Source: Kingdonia uniflora (Eukaryota > Streptophyta > Magnoliopsida > Ranunculales > Circaeasteraceae). Taken from it: a stretch of 64,000 nt of DNA. Below, one piece after another: positions 22,801 to 33,702 of the stretch. A program made the position numbers and the translations under genes. Under the pieces are notes generated by a model. The model searched no databases. It was not told where the DNA came from and was given only the letters and a program-made list of their open reading frames with translations. Every line of letters begins with the position of its first letter. Positions within the stretch are counted from its first letter, which is position 1. The stretch is from positions 806,001 to 870,000 of the forward strand of contig JACGCM010000012.1 in NCBI GenBank assembly GCA_014058105.1, read 5' to 3'.

Positions 22801-22858
22801 GTCGCATTTTGAGGATTAACAAACTGAGCGTGGATCCCGGCTTAATTGCTTGAGAATA

Positions 22859-23090
22859 ATGGATTCCGAAAAATTTGGAGGTCCAATAAATAGTCCGCCC
22901 CTCTTTGATGGCAAAGACTATCCTTATTGAAATGTCTGAATGGTTACATACTTACAATAACTCGGAGAAGATGTCTGGATTGCAATCGAGGATGGATGGA
23001 CGTACCCTACCATAATGGGTGATGAATCTGAAGAGGTCCTTGGGCTAGGAATAAATGGTCTAAGGGTAAATTCAATTTTTGGCTCCACCT
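22859..23090 (+). pseudogene. SIRE-type copia gag N-terminal remnant
   Basis: ATG at 22859 gives MDSEKFGGPINSPPLFDGKD, YPY and a stop (expected tryptophan), then GEDVWIAIEDGWTYPTI. PPLFDG.NY..W and VW.A.E.GW are hallmarks of copia gag N-termini. Similarity fades after 23090 with no further retroviral domains, so the element is truncated here. Confidence 0.7.
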
Positions 23091-23581
23091 AATTTTTGTA
23101 ACTAATGCTTACTCTGTTAAATTCAGGTATGAAAGCATAGCTTGGATAATTCAACGATTAGGACTTTCCAAATCACTCGAAAATGAATGTTTCCGACGAG
23201 ATACATGTACATACAACTCCGCTTAAATCGTCATTTTATGACGGACTATAATAGATAACTGATTTTAGCCCGTGGATGGTCTAACAATTCACTCAAGGAC
23301 TATAATCTACAAATTTATCACGTGCTTTACACGTCCATTACTTGTTTGGTTTAAATAAATTTTAGCCTCGCTTTTACATCTCTTCTCCAAAATCATTCTT
23401 GCAAAAGACAACTTCTGTTCTTGTTTCAAGAACCAGAAATAAACCTCAACCAAAACCAGTAACAAAGCTCTCTCTCTCTCTGAGAAAACTAAACAATCTC
23501 TTGTTGCAAGAACAGGGATCAACCCAAAATTTCTTTCCTCACTCTCATTATCAGCTCAGTTTGGTTGCTGTTCAGAGAGCA

Positions 23582-24512
23582 ATGGATGAACAAAGAGATA
23601 AGGCGATTGTTGTTTTTACTGGTGATACTAATGGGTTCTACTATGGGTATGTGTACGAGTTACGGTTCGACGATCTTTATAGAGACTTCGAAATGAAGAT
23701 ACGGTCGAACAAGCGCTTCGCCTACAGAAGCCCTTTTGTTTTTACTAATTTCTTGGCGAATGGGTTCTCCCCGATCTCAATGGGGTTGAGAAGAAGATTG
23801 AAGGGCGTGCTCTGCCTTATGAAGAACAGTCCTCAGAGTGTTTTTTGGCGGAAATTCCTTCCTTAATCGAATCAAGATTTTCTTGTAATTACAAACTAGA
23901 ATGGGTAAGAAGGGCTCCCACAGTTGAGGCTAGAGATGGGGGCACAGTGGTGTCGATTGCGTACGAGGGTAAGATATTCGTGTTTGGCGGTACAACTGAG
24001 TTATATGATGAGGCAACGGATACGTGGAGTAATTTCAAGGCGAGTGATGAAGCTGCTGAAGCCAAGCCGGTTGGATTTGCGTTATATGAGGAAGAGCGTA
24101 AGATCTTACTTCTTTATCCCTCAGGTGTGATTTGCAACTTAGATATTGCTAGTCTTCAATGGGAAATTATGAAATTTAAGGGGAAGCCAAAGTTATTCAT
24201 GGATCACTATACACTCTTTTTGAAGATTCCATTTGGTCGACTGACCTCATAAAAAATGTATGGCCGGACTATCCATGCGACAAGTTGGCGCCTAAGTGGG
24301 AGATGCTGATTGGAAGAGAACCGGCGTCGTCCCCGGTGTATCTCATGAAAGTAGCCCCATCGATGTTGGTCTTAACTACCCATTGGAAGAAGTTTGTGGG
24401 GTTGATAAAGTTGCGGGTTCTTGACAAATTATACCACTATTCGCCATATACGTCTCGCACGGCGGCTTATGAGGTCGACGGGGATTTTATTTCATCCGTT
24501 CTTGTAATGTAG
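23582..24512 (+). pseudogene. Kelch-type (F-box/kelch-like) protein gene with two frameshifts
   Basis: ATG at 23582 (MDEQRDKAIVVFTGDTNGFY). The frame shifts near 23750, resuming as GEWVLPDLNGVEKKIEGRAL, and again near 24220, resuming as EDSIWSTDLIKNVWPDYPCD through to a stop at 24510-24512. The middle holds a kelch blade, TVVSIAYEGKIFVFGGTTEL followed by YDEATDTWSNF, with the typical GKI.VFGG and Y...DTW spacing. No F-box is visible at the N-terminus. The total of about 310 codons has no introns. It could be a decayed gene or carry assembly errors, because both shifts are clean. Confidence 0.6.
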
Positions 24513-25739
24513 CGATCCCCGTAGATGATGTTGATTTGCACTTCTCTTTTTTGTTTGTACTGACTAGAAAGTACTTTTGAGTCTTAAACTGTGATTGTTG
24601 TGTAATGAAGTCTGTTTTGCGATTCATAGCTATGAAATACATAATATACACGTTTACTTAAGCTTCGCGTGTTTTAGATGTGCTTACTGCCCCTTGCTCG
24701 ATATTAATGTACTTTCCCTTAAAAGTATCTTAACGGATGGTTTGCGTTTCAGAAAATAAAGGTGCACTGAGTTTGGGAGAATTCAAACTTCCAAATGGAT
24801 TCCCAAGCCTGAATTTTAATGGAATTGCTAATGTAATGCAATTGGTGAGTGATAGATCTCCAGGCCATTCCAAGTTGAAGTCTCTATTGCTGATGCTTTG
24901 AGTTTCAAGAGCTTGAACCTTGTGTAAGCATCTTTCAGGTATGAGACCACCTTTTCCCGTATGTTCATCGGGTTAAAAGTTAACTGCGGCAACTATTGAT
25001 TAAAATTCTCTACTAAAGCATTATGCTTCTATGCATATCACAGACATGGTTTACTTTTATATTTATGGGTGCGTAACTAACATTGTTTGGCATTATAATC
25101 CTACGCAATGCATTTTATTGCGTGATAGTGCATTTCAGTATGTGGACTTATATACATATCTCCTTGTCTTCTTGCGCATTGGGATGAATTTGATGCCCAT
25201 TTGGAATAGAATCTTGGTTTGGTTTTTTCTGAGTAGGATTTGCTTACTATGGAGACTATCTTATTAAAGTATTTATTAGTTTAATTCTTTTGCTCGATCA
25301 AGTGTGCATGTGTTCTTATTCAACAACATTTACTTGACAGTGTATAATGCTTCAAAAGTATGATTGCCGTATAAAGTTCCTAACATTAAATACTCACAAA
25401 AATCGGGTCTATTTGAGCTCTATATGTTAGACAAGAAGCGAAAAGGTGCAAGTAATCAGTTGCTTTAGGTAGTCCGATAAAAATAGTGTACTACCTAAGA
25501 GGATACAACGGCTTTGGAATTGTTTGTGATGTTCAGTAAGGTTCCTTTACAATTACCAACTTAAAGCCTAGAGCATAAATTTTGATGGAGAGAAGTTTTA
25601 CTGATAATCTATAGAATATACCACTACTAAAACAGTGAATTCAACGAATCTAGAGAAAAAATTATGAAATTATTTTTGGATTGATAGATGAAATCTAGAG
25701 AAAATATTTGGATGCTGGAAATTCCGAAAGTTGTTACTG
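24513..25739. other. No gene recognised
   Basis: Flank downstream of the kelch-type gene. AT-rich, short frames only, no repeats or familiar motifs seen. Confidence 0.5.
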
Positions 25740-26075
25740 GGAAAAAAAAATGGGGTTGAATGAATGTAGAGAGAAAATATGGGTTGAAAGAAGAACTCAA
25801 ATGGCATTACGATCCTTTTCTTTTGACTACTCGCTTGGCCAATTCCAAAACCCAGTTCGTTGTGCATGGTACCTGATGCCACTACACTAATGAGGGCAGG
25901 AGCACGTAGGACGATCCCATGTTTCTTGCACCATTGTGAAATCATTTCTTTAGCAAATTCATTCGCTGTGAGGTCTGTAAAATGGCCGAGAGGTTTTTTA
26001 GTTTCAGGATATATCTCAGAGCCTGCGTCTAGGCATTCTTGAATATTCTGCCGCTCAAACGTCTATGTATCAAGA
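25740..26075 (-). pseudogene. Unidentified protein-like remnant
   Basis: The minus strand reads QECLDAGSEIYPETKKPLGH, FTDLTANEFAKEMISQWCKK, HGIVLRAPALISVVASG, TMHNELGFGIGQ in one open frame for about 75 codons upstream of and into the ORF whose first usable start is at 25945. Composition and absence of stops suggest a real coding segment; its low-complexity tail after 25780 does not. I do not recognise the family. It may be an exon or a processed fragment. Confidence 0.35.
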
Positions 26076-26667
26076 AAACGTACAAATACAGCAGAAAAAT
26101 GGAATTTATCAACGGGATCAAAGAAAGAAACTAAAATGTATGTTTTATCAACGGGATCAGCGATGGAACTAACATCCTTCTTCTAAAATATAATGAAACG
26201 TACAAATTATCGTTAAACACTTAGAAATTTTATAAACCCCAAGAAACTATAGAAATGGAAATGAAAAACAAAGACTTCATGTAGGAGAACATAAATTTTT
26301 TCAGTAAAAATCAAACTACTTGCATGCATTTATAAAAATGAAGAACGCAAGAAAACAGAATTTTATGCTGTAGTACACAAATTATTGATCTACATTCTTA
26401 CATGAACTTCAAGTGGATTGAGAAAACGAAGAATTCGCGCAAGAAACCATAAATTCTTTTAGTACTAACTTCAAGTTATGTTCCTGAGTCCATTCCTTTA
26501 AAAAAAAATAAAGAAATAAAAAATACCAATTCAAATATCTCAAAATTTCAGTAATACCTAGACTGACTGACAATAATCTTCAGCCTATCAAAGATTAAAA
26601 AGAAAATCGTCTTCCAGGAAAACGCATTAGTTACTACAAAAAACTCTAGCTTACGAAAATAGATTAA

Positions 26668-27284
26668 TTAAGCCTTGAGACGTCCATAAAACGTCTTACA
26701 TCCATAAAACTTATGTTTCTTCTGTGTGGTGTGGAAACGCCCATGGCCAAACTTGGATGAGGTATCGATAAACTTGAGGTTGATATTTTCGGTGGCCAAA
26801 CGAGAAGTCTGCTTCAAGTGGGCCTGGTGAAGAGTAACAATTCTCTTCTTAGGACCAACACAACATCCTTTGATCAACAAGTAATTCTCTTTCACGATGC
26901 CATAGTGAGGGAATCCACCAATAAGTGTTATGTCCTTCTCAGTCCTGTCAAAGTCAGTCATGGCTGAATGGGACTCCTGTCCAGCCTTACCAAGCTTGTA
27001 AACTTTCTTTTTCATTTCCGTACGGTGGTGATATCCATTCTGACCAGCCCTAGCAACTGTGAAAGGGACCCTAGCTGGATACCAGACACCAATACATGCA
27101 ACCTTACGAAGACCCTTGTGAGTCTTACGGGGGAGACGGGTCACACCCCAAAGAGTAACGACACCTTCATAACCCTTACCCTTGGTCACAAAAAAAAAAA
27201 AAAAACAGCATCAATAGGTACTTGCTTCTCAAAGAATCCATAAGCAAAGTCCACCTTGTCTTTTATGGTATCACCATTAACTTG
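26668..27284 (-). pseudogene. RPL3: Ribosomal protein L3 (uL3) C-terminal half, truncated copy
   Basis: From 27189 down, an open frame of 173 codons reads [79 protein letters not shown] and [17 protein letters not shown] to the stop at 26668. This is the C-terminal part of cytosolic uL3, which sits near the peptidyl-transferase centre of the large subunit. Upstream (27206-27284) [20 protein letters not shown] is also uL3, but about ten codons between the two are replaced by a run of 17-18 A (T on the coding strand). The N-terminal half is absent. Several usually invariant residues are changed. No introns are present. Confidence 0.85.
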
Positions 27285-27299
27285 TAAACGGTGAGAGAG

Positions 27300-28860
27300 A
27301 GTCGCAAAAATTACAAAGCCTACGAGAGAGAGAGACGGAACATATAGTTTAGTTGGGGAAGAAGAAGAAACCCTACCGAAAAGGATTCTCTTATAATTTT
27401 GAAGAACCCAATTACAACCGGTTGAAAATTTACTTGAGTTTTAAGAAATTGAAATTGGGGTTTGTTTAGGCATTTTAAAAACTTAGGGTATTAAATGAAA
27501 CAAAACATAAAAAATAGGGTCTAGCAGTAGTTTTTTAAACAATAGGGTACTAATTGTATTTTTTGGACAACTTTAGGCCTTGTACAAAAATTTCTTTTTG
27601 TTTGTTCTTTGCCTTTTATTTGAAATGCAATGTGCCACTGGTATACCTTGTCCTAGAATAATTACCAAATCCTCCTCGCATACTCTTTTAGTTTTACTGT
27701 GCAATCCCCTCTTAGAAGACTCTTAAAGTTGTAATGTACAATCCATGTAGTATAAAGATTATGTGTAGCATGCGCACTCTTAAGAGTTTTATTCTACAAT
27801 CCATGTATTACAAGAGGATGTAAGGTGCGTACTGGCTCGACTAGTACAGATAAAAGTCTAATAAATCTAAACCCCCTCTCGGCATGCACAGATCAGATCA
27901 CAGACTTAACTAGCACATAATTTTAAAATATCATTGATATTTATATTTTCAAAAAAATGAATAATATATCAACATATTGATAATAAAAATTGAAGTGCCA
28001 AACTATCACTTATATATCAACATATTGGCAATAAATCGTCGGTGTCTGGATATATCGAACTGGTTTGATCAAATGGTACCATAGTTAAAAGTAAAAGATG
28101 TCACAAACACAAATACCATGATTTACTTGTGGTGAACCTTGCTAGTTGCTACAAGGTTGGGCATTGCAAAAGGTGGATTTCACAAATGACAAACCTCGCG
28201 GCTAAAATTAAATCAAAAAAATTGCGCCAAATTGTTTTCCTAAACTTTGCCTTTTTCAATAGTATATGTGATGTGAATCGTCATCGCATGGTCGTTTCTC
28301 ACCGTCTATGATTTATTTACATTAATGCTATTTTGATTCAAGTCTTTTGCTAGAGATGCGCTCAGTAGGTTTTAGTGAGTTCCTAATTAATCAACATAAG
28401 GTTAAAAAAGTATTTAATATTCCTAATTAGGGTTTCCACCCTTTATGTCATGATGCTGGATTTTCTATTTTATTTAGTTAATGATTTGAAAAGAATTTAG
28501 TTCAAGTTTTTGTTTAGTTTCAATTTGAAGTTTATTAAAAACCCTAATTTTAATTAGGTTAACGTTTATCGTCTATATTTGTAATGAGAAATGTTGATCA
28601 TTTATATATCTCATATTAAATCTCATGAGTGATGTCTCTAACTCATAATCCATCATTTTTGGCATGTTATTAAGCCTAATTTGAATAATCTCGCCTTATA
28701 AGAAAAGATGCAAATATGCAGTTGATCATCCTCTCTTTGGTTTGAGACAAGCAGCCACACAATAAAAACCCAAAACAATAAGGTGCACTTTTTCATGGTA
28801 AAAAATACTTCATGTTACTAGTAGCCCACACTCACCATATCGGAAAAAAAAACTAGACAG
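27300..28860. other. No gene recognised; leader-like sequence at left edge
   Basis: Directly upstream of the RPL3 remnant (27300-27400, minus strand) is a pyrimidine-rich stretch with TAGGGTTTC and CTCTCTCTC, typical of plant ribosomal-protein gene leaders. The remainder is AT-rich with only short frames. Confidence 0.4.
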
Positions 28861-29136
28861 ACCCACTCTTTTAAATCTTAGACGTATAATGTATCTGTGC
28901 CCGAACCTAATTTATATTTGGTTCACTGCTCTCATCTCAACCGGATGAGGCTCATCTCTAGCAGCTCCCCTGGAGACCAGTCTATTTCATTTGCGAAAGT
29001 GGGGAGGGACTCCAGCATAGCCTTGAGTTTGAGGATCTGCTGGAGATGGTATAATCTAATATGTAAGGCACGTGCGAAACTTGTGAGATCGAAGTCGGAG
29101 ACGGCCAAGTTCCAATTGAAATAGAAACTCCTCCAC

Positions 29137-29145
29137 TATAAAATA
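29137..29145 (+). promoter_or_regulatory. TATA-like box upstream of kinase fragment
   Basis: TATAAAATA about 190 bp before the first kinase-like ATG, followed by a purine-rich leader with AACCCTATAA. Confidence 0.35.
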
Positions 29146-29325
29146 TAAGTTTCCCCCCAAAATCAGAGAAGAAGAAAAACCCTATAATTTACTTCAGCAA
29201 TGTAAGTTATCGATTTAAGGTATTTTCTTACTCTTAGGGTTTGCTTTTCAATTCTATATTCGTATGAATTATTATGTAAAAGTTCTGATTTAGTAGTTCC
29301 TTATGAATAAATAGTTATGCCAAGG

Positions 29326-30580
29326 ATGAAGAACACTAGAGACTTCATATTTAATTTACCTAACGTATCTTCGGAAGATTTGTTGATTATCACGAATAAT
29401 TTTAGCAAATAAAACTTGTTGGGGACTGGACATAGTTGGAAGGTATACTGAAGGAAGGTATTAACTGTGGAGAAGTAACGGAGGTGACCGTGAAGGTTTG
29501 GGATGATCACTGGGAAGAGGATGTTTCTTATTTCGAGGTTTGCAATCTATTGCCTAAGTTTTTTTTTTCCTTTCCAAGCACAGTACATACTATCATATCA
29601 CACAAAAACAACAACTTACCTCAATGACTGGATAACAAACCTACTCAACACAGAAAGTTCATTGGCAATAAAGTTACAAATTCTTGGGACGAATTTAAAA
29701 ATCAAATCTTTAACTACAAGCCTGAGCAAAACCAGCACCATTTTCCACGAAATTCCTTGCTCTGGAAAACTGAAAAAATCAATCATTATCGTACAATCCG
29801 ATGCTATCATCAGGTCTTGTCCTTCTACATATTTCTTTACCCTGGAGATGGCCTAGGAGAGGGCATGTCCTTCTGCTTCTTCGGCAGTTTGGCCTAAGAG
29901 AAAACCTTTTCTTTCTTTAATTTCCCTAATGGTAGAGTTCCAGTAATTCTTCCTAATTTATCTTTGCTTCTATACTTATTTAATTTTAAAATAGTTCATA
30001 ACTTTGATTGTGTAGGATGAGCTGAGATTATTGACATGTCCGAATATCAGATGCCATAAAAACATAGTGAAATTGTTTGGATATTGTCATGAAGAGAGAA
30101 TGTTGGGTCTTGTTTACGACTTTGCTTCAACAAGTACTCTGCATCACAAACTTGAAGATGGTAAACTTTCATCTGACTATGACTTAATTAGAACTTAGTG
30201 TAACAATGTTAGTGTAAGTATGATGAAGGATTTTCATTTTCATTTTTCTAGAAAAGTTCACTTGGCCCTCGAGAGTGAAGGTAGCTCTTGGAATTGCAAA
30301 GGCGATTGCACTTCTACATAACCAAGATTCCCAGTTTGTGCTTCACAATTTGGAACCTGCCAATATAATGTTAGACCTGGTATGTACTTGGTGTTTTTTT
30401 CGGCACCATACTTCAATCTTCAATGGCAATTCATACTTTTTTGACCTAGAGACATTTTCTGTTTTTCATGTTTGTTAGAACTTCAGTCCTGTGTTATTTG
30501 ATTTTGGATTGGGAAGTAGAGGTGTTTTGGGCAATCGGGATAGTTCGTATTCACATGTATTTAGTTTTGATGCTTACAAG
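29326..30580 (+). pseudogene. Receptor-like kinase fragment, four exons, catalytic loop degraded
   Basis: Exon 1 (29326-29537) reads NVSSEDLLIITNNFSK, a stop, NLLGTGHSWKVY and, after a frameshift, GINCGEVTEVTVKVWDD: the glycine loop and the VKVW segment. Exon 2 (30016-30160) reads HKNIVKLFGYCHEERMLGLV, YDFASTSTL. Exon 3 (30252-30379) reads KVALGIAKAIALLHNQ and VLHNLEPANIMLD; the HRD catalytic motif has become HNL, losing the catalytic aspartate. Exon 4 (30479-30580) keeps DFGLGS. Splice sites (GTAAAC, GTATGT donors; TAG acceptors) fit the gaps. Coding evidence stops about 200 bp before the Harbinger insertion. Confidence 0.7.
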
Positions 30581-30789
30581 GTGCTCCATTTGGACCAACC
30601 TGGCGTGTCAACTTTGTGTGATTTTTTTTTCTTTGCTAAAACATACGACTTAATTTCATATACTTCATGATTTTTGGATCAAGAATGAGTAGTATCTATC
30701 CATCTATCTATCTGTCTATATATGCATATTTAGGGTAGGGTAGGGTAAATGTACTCTCTGAAACTCGTTTGGGAACACTCACTCCTTTA

Positions 30790-30804
30790 GAGCATCCACA
30801 GCAG
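30790..30804 (+). repeat. Left terminal inverted repeat of Harbinger element
   Basis: GAGCATCCACAGCAG preceded by TTA. The inner sequence GGTGGATTCAA recurs near the right end. Confidence 0.85.
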
Positions 30805-30902
30805 TAGGGTGGGTGAATTCACCCCAAAACTAGGTGGATTCAATCCACTCCAATCCACCCCACAACAGTTAGCCAAAAAATCAAGGTGAATATTAGCCAC
30901 CA

Positions 30903-31085
30903 CAGTTCTGAACTGCGGGGCACAACCTACGTCCCAGATTAAGCCACGTCTCAACATCCTAAATGCTCAATCCAAACGCGCAGTTCAGAACTGCAGGGAG
31001 GGAAAACCAATCAGAGTTTGCCACGTAATTTTTTATTATTATTTAATGTCGCGCAATTCATAACTGTGCGGCAAGAGCCTGCATG
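30903..31085 (+). repeat. Left subterminal repeat block of Harbinger element
   Basis: Contains CAGTTCTGAACTGCGGGG (30903), GCAGTTCAGAACTGC (30980) and CAATTCATAACTGTGCGGC followed by AAGAGCCTGCA (31054-31082). The same unit occurs inverted near the right end (37012-37045) and twice inside the foldback. Confidence 0.7.
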
Positions 31086-31230
31086 AAATTGGTTCGAATT
31101 GCCACAATCCTTTCTCATTTCATATTTACTAAGTATTGCTACTTCAAGTTTCCCAAACCCAACTTATTTCTCAAGTTTCCCAACCCCCACATTTTCCTAC
31201 TAATTCAAAGCCATTATCCAAAGATTAACA

Positions 31231-32403
31231 ATGTCGGGAGAGCCTAGTCATGTTATTCCTAAAACAAGACGTATGCCAAGCTCTGAAGTTAAGCGAAGGG
31301 GGAAAGAATTGGCCACGAATATGTGGCCGTTACACCTCACGGAAAATGATCCCGCCCCAACCATTGAGGATTTTCACCGAACAGATATTATCCCGGACAA
31401 CTGGGTACATATTTCCATTGGATCGGAGGAATTGCCAGTAAGATTTTTGTGTAAAATTTATGTGTTATTAACGTTGCTTGCCAAATGTTCGACAAAATGC
31501 TTGAATAAAAATTTAATATGTTAATGTGTTGTTTTTGCAGAACTGAGATGAAATACAATGTAGGGGATCACTGGATAAGGTATTAAAGTGGTACCAATGG
31601 ATTGTCAGGTATCCCACGTCGAAGAGGTTGGTCGACAATATGGGTTTCGAAGAGTTTTTGTCGATTAAGGCGGGAAACTCTGATAACCGCTTAATTCATG
31701 CTCTCGTGGAACGGTGGTGGCCTTCAACCCATACATTTCACTTCCCTTGCGGAAAACTTGACGTTACGCCGTTAGGCTTTGCCATGTTAATGGGCTTGTG
31801 TTTTGGGGTGGGTCTCGAACTTCCGTACGACGATAAGTACTTAATGTTCGAAGAAGCACAAACGATGTTCCCCGGAATTACAATTAATGACATCAGGTAC
31901 GGTAACATCACTCTAGCGTATTTGAAAACCTAGAAAGAGGCTTTGAATCCTAAAACTAACAATTACAACGAAGACATGAATATCGTGTATGTGAGGGCAT
32001 TTATTGCATATATGATGAGTAATATATTTTTCTCAAATGCTAGCACATCTTTACCGGCCGGTTATCTTGTAATTTTGACAAACCACCATATTCTAGGTGT
32101 GTCGGGGTTCGACTAGGGTACTCAGATTATGGCGGCTTTGTATCGGGGACTAGATGAAGTCTTCGTTCTAAAAAGTGGGAAGGGGAAAAGATCAATTACA
32201 TGTTTTTTTGCTCTGTTGGAGTTCTGGTTCCTTGAGCATTATCGCGTTGGAATGTATCTGGTGAAGGCTTCTAAATTTAACCATGTTTATCTTCGTATGG
32301 GTGTGTAAAGAGATGAAAGGGCTAGTTCGGGGTCTGAAATCTATCATTTTTTTGCTGTGATAAGAGAAATGATAGAATGGAAAGACAGAATCAACATTGA
32401 TTA
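31231..32403 (+). pseudogene. Plant mobile domain (PMD) protein gene inside the transposon
   Basis: Exon 1 (31231-31437) starts MSGEPSHVIPKTRRMPSSEV and ends at a GTAAGA donor. Exon 2 starts after TTTTTGCAG at 31541 and keeps frame. It reads DKVLKWYQWIVRYPTSKRLV, FEEFLSIKAGNSDNRLIHAL, VERWWPSTHTFHFPCGKLDV, TPLGFAMLMGLCFGVGLELP, YDDKY, the classic PMD core (RWWP.T.TFHFP.GE...TL.D...L.GL...G). In-frame stops lie at 31544, 31931, 32114 and about 32306. PMD proteins of the MAIN/MAIL type act in nuclear silencing, and other PMDs travel in transposons. Confidence 0.85.
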
Positions 32404-32473
32404 GCAACCATAGGCGAGGTCTAGACAAGCAATCCGTCCAGAGGTAAGAGTTGCCAAACTGCTTAGTAAAATG

Positions 32474-32935
32474 CCTAAATGAAAGAGGAGAAAAAAAATA
32501 CTAAGTATGAAGAGATGCACACACAATAGAGGGCACATCAGGTGTTTGAGGAAATGCCTCAAAGAAAAATCATAAAAAAATGAAGTATGGAGAAGGGAAG
32601 CAATACACAAAGTTGCAGGTTCTTGCCGCGTAGTTTAGAACTGCGTGGCAACCTTGGGAGACACGTGGCTTAATCTGGTTTCTTTGTCTAACTTGCAGTT
32701 CAGAACTACGGGGCAAATAGAGAGACGAGATTAAACCACGTGTCTCCCAAGGTTGCCACACAGTTCTGAACTGCACGGCAAGAGCCTGCAACTTTGTGAA
32801 GAAATACCTCCTTCTCCTTAGTTTTTTGTTTTGGGTAAGTTTCTTTGAGATATTTCCTCAAACACTTTCCCTTGCCTTCTATTATGTGTGCATTGGTTCA
32901 TACTTAGTTTTTTTTTCTCCTCTTTCGTTTAGGTA
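32474..32935 (+). repeat. Long inverted-repeat foldback inside Harbinger element
   Basis: The two arms of about 210 bp meet near 32705. Left arm words such as GAGACACGTGGCTTAATCT pair with AGATTAAACCACGTGTCTC at 32735, GTTGCAGGTTCTTGCCG with CGGCAAGAGCCTGCAAC, and the outermost CCTAAATGAAAGAGGAG with CTCCTCTTTCGTTTAGG. It would make a long imperfect hairpin RNA if transcribed. Confidence 0.8.
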
Positions 32936-33250
32936 TTAAACTCATACACCTTCCCTCTATTGAAAAATGAGTTCCATTAGTTTTTTTATGAGCTCCTCTA
33001 AACGGGGAATTTCTTTAAACACTTGGAAACACCAAATATGAAATTTATTTCTTCCCTTCTCCATACTTAGTTTTTTTTCTCCTCTTTCGTTTTGGTATTA
33101 AACTCAAACACCTTCCTATTAAAAAATTAGTTCTATTAGTTTTTTTATGAGATCCTCTATACGGGGAATTTCTTTAAACACTTGAAAACACAAAGTATGG
33201 AATGTATTTCTTCCCTTCTCCATACTTAGTTTTTTTTGCGAACTTTCGTA
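32915..33250 (+). repeat. Tandem duplicated segment beyond foldback
   Basis: CATACTTAGTTTTTTTT plus CTCCTCTTTCG begins at about 32916 and 33061, and a third start with a diverged tail at 33221, spacing about 145-160 bp. Each is followed by an AAACACTTG(G/A)AAACAC phrase. Confidence 0.7.
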
Positions 33251-33364
33251 ATGGCATTTCCTCAACCATACTGTATTATTTTATGACCAATATTGTGATA
33301 CTTAGTTATTTTATGACATCCTCTTTATACTTGGTTTATTTGGTGATCAACAACGCAATATTTT

Positions 33365-33605
33365 GTTAGGGCAAACTTGTTGACCAAGTAACTCAGTGGC
33401 TATATTTATATGGAAACTTGTTGACCAAGTAACTCAACGGCTATATTCATAGAGAAACTTGTTGATCAAATAACTCAACAGTTATATTCATGTGGAAACT
33501 TGTTGACTAAGTAGCTCAACGGCTATATTCATGTGGAAACTTGTTTACCAAGTAGCTCAACGGTTATATTCCCGTAGAAATTTGTTGACCAAACAGCTCA
33601 ACGAC
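33365..33605 (+). promoter_or_regulatory. Six promoter iterons upstream of Harbinger ORF1
   Basis: A unit of about 41-42 bp, GAAACTTGTTGACCAAGTA then CTCAACGGCTATATTC, is repeated six times in tandem up to 16 bp before a TATA box. A matching array in the opposite orientation stands upstream of the transposase gene. Confidence 0.75.
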
Positions 33606-33620
33606 TAGTTTTTTTTCATC

Positions 33621-33628
33621 TATAAAGG
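33621..33628 (+). promoter_or_regulatory. TATA box of Harbinger ORF1
   Basis: TATAAAGG, 82 bp before the ORF1 ATG and directly after the iterons. The following CATTCATCTTCTATACTCT is nearly the same as downstream of the transposase TATA box. Confidence 0.65.
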
Positions 33629-33702
33629 TCATTCATCTTCTATACTCTATGTTCTTAATCTTCTACACTCTCTTCCCTCTTTAGCTTACAAGTAAAACTA
33701 CC

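Noticed and set aside
27188..27205. Poly-A run as the 3' tail of a processed pseudogene
   Set aside because: It lies inside the RPL3 coding sequence, with uL3 sequence on both sides, and the gene's own stop is 520 bp away on the minus strand.
33365..33605. CRISPR-like array
   Set aside because: The repeats are directly adjacent, with no unique spacers, in a plant transposon promoter.
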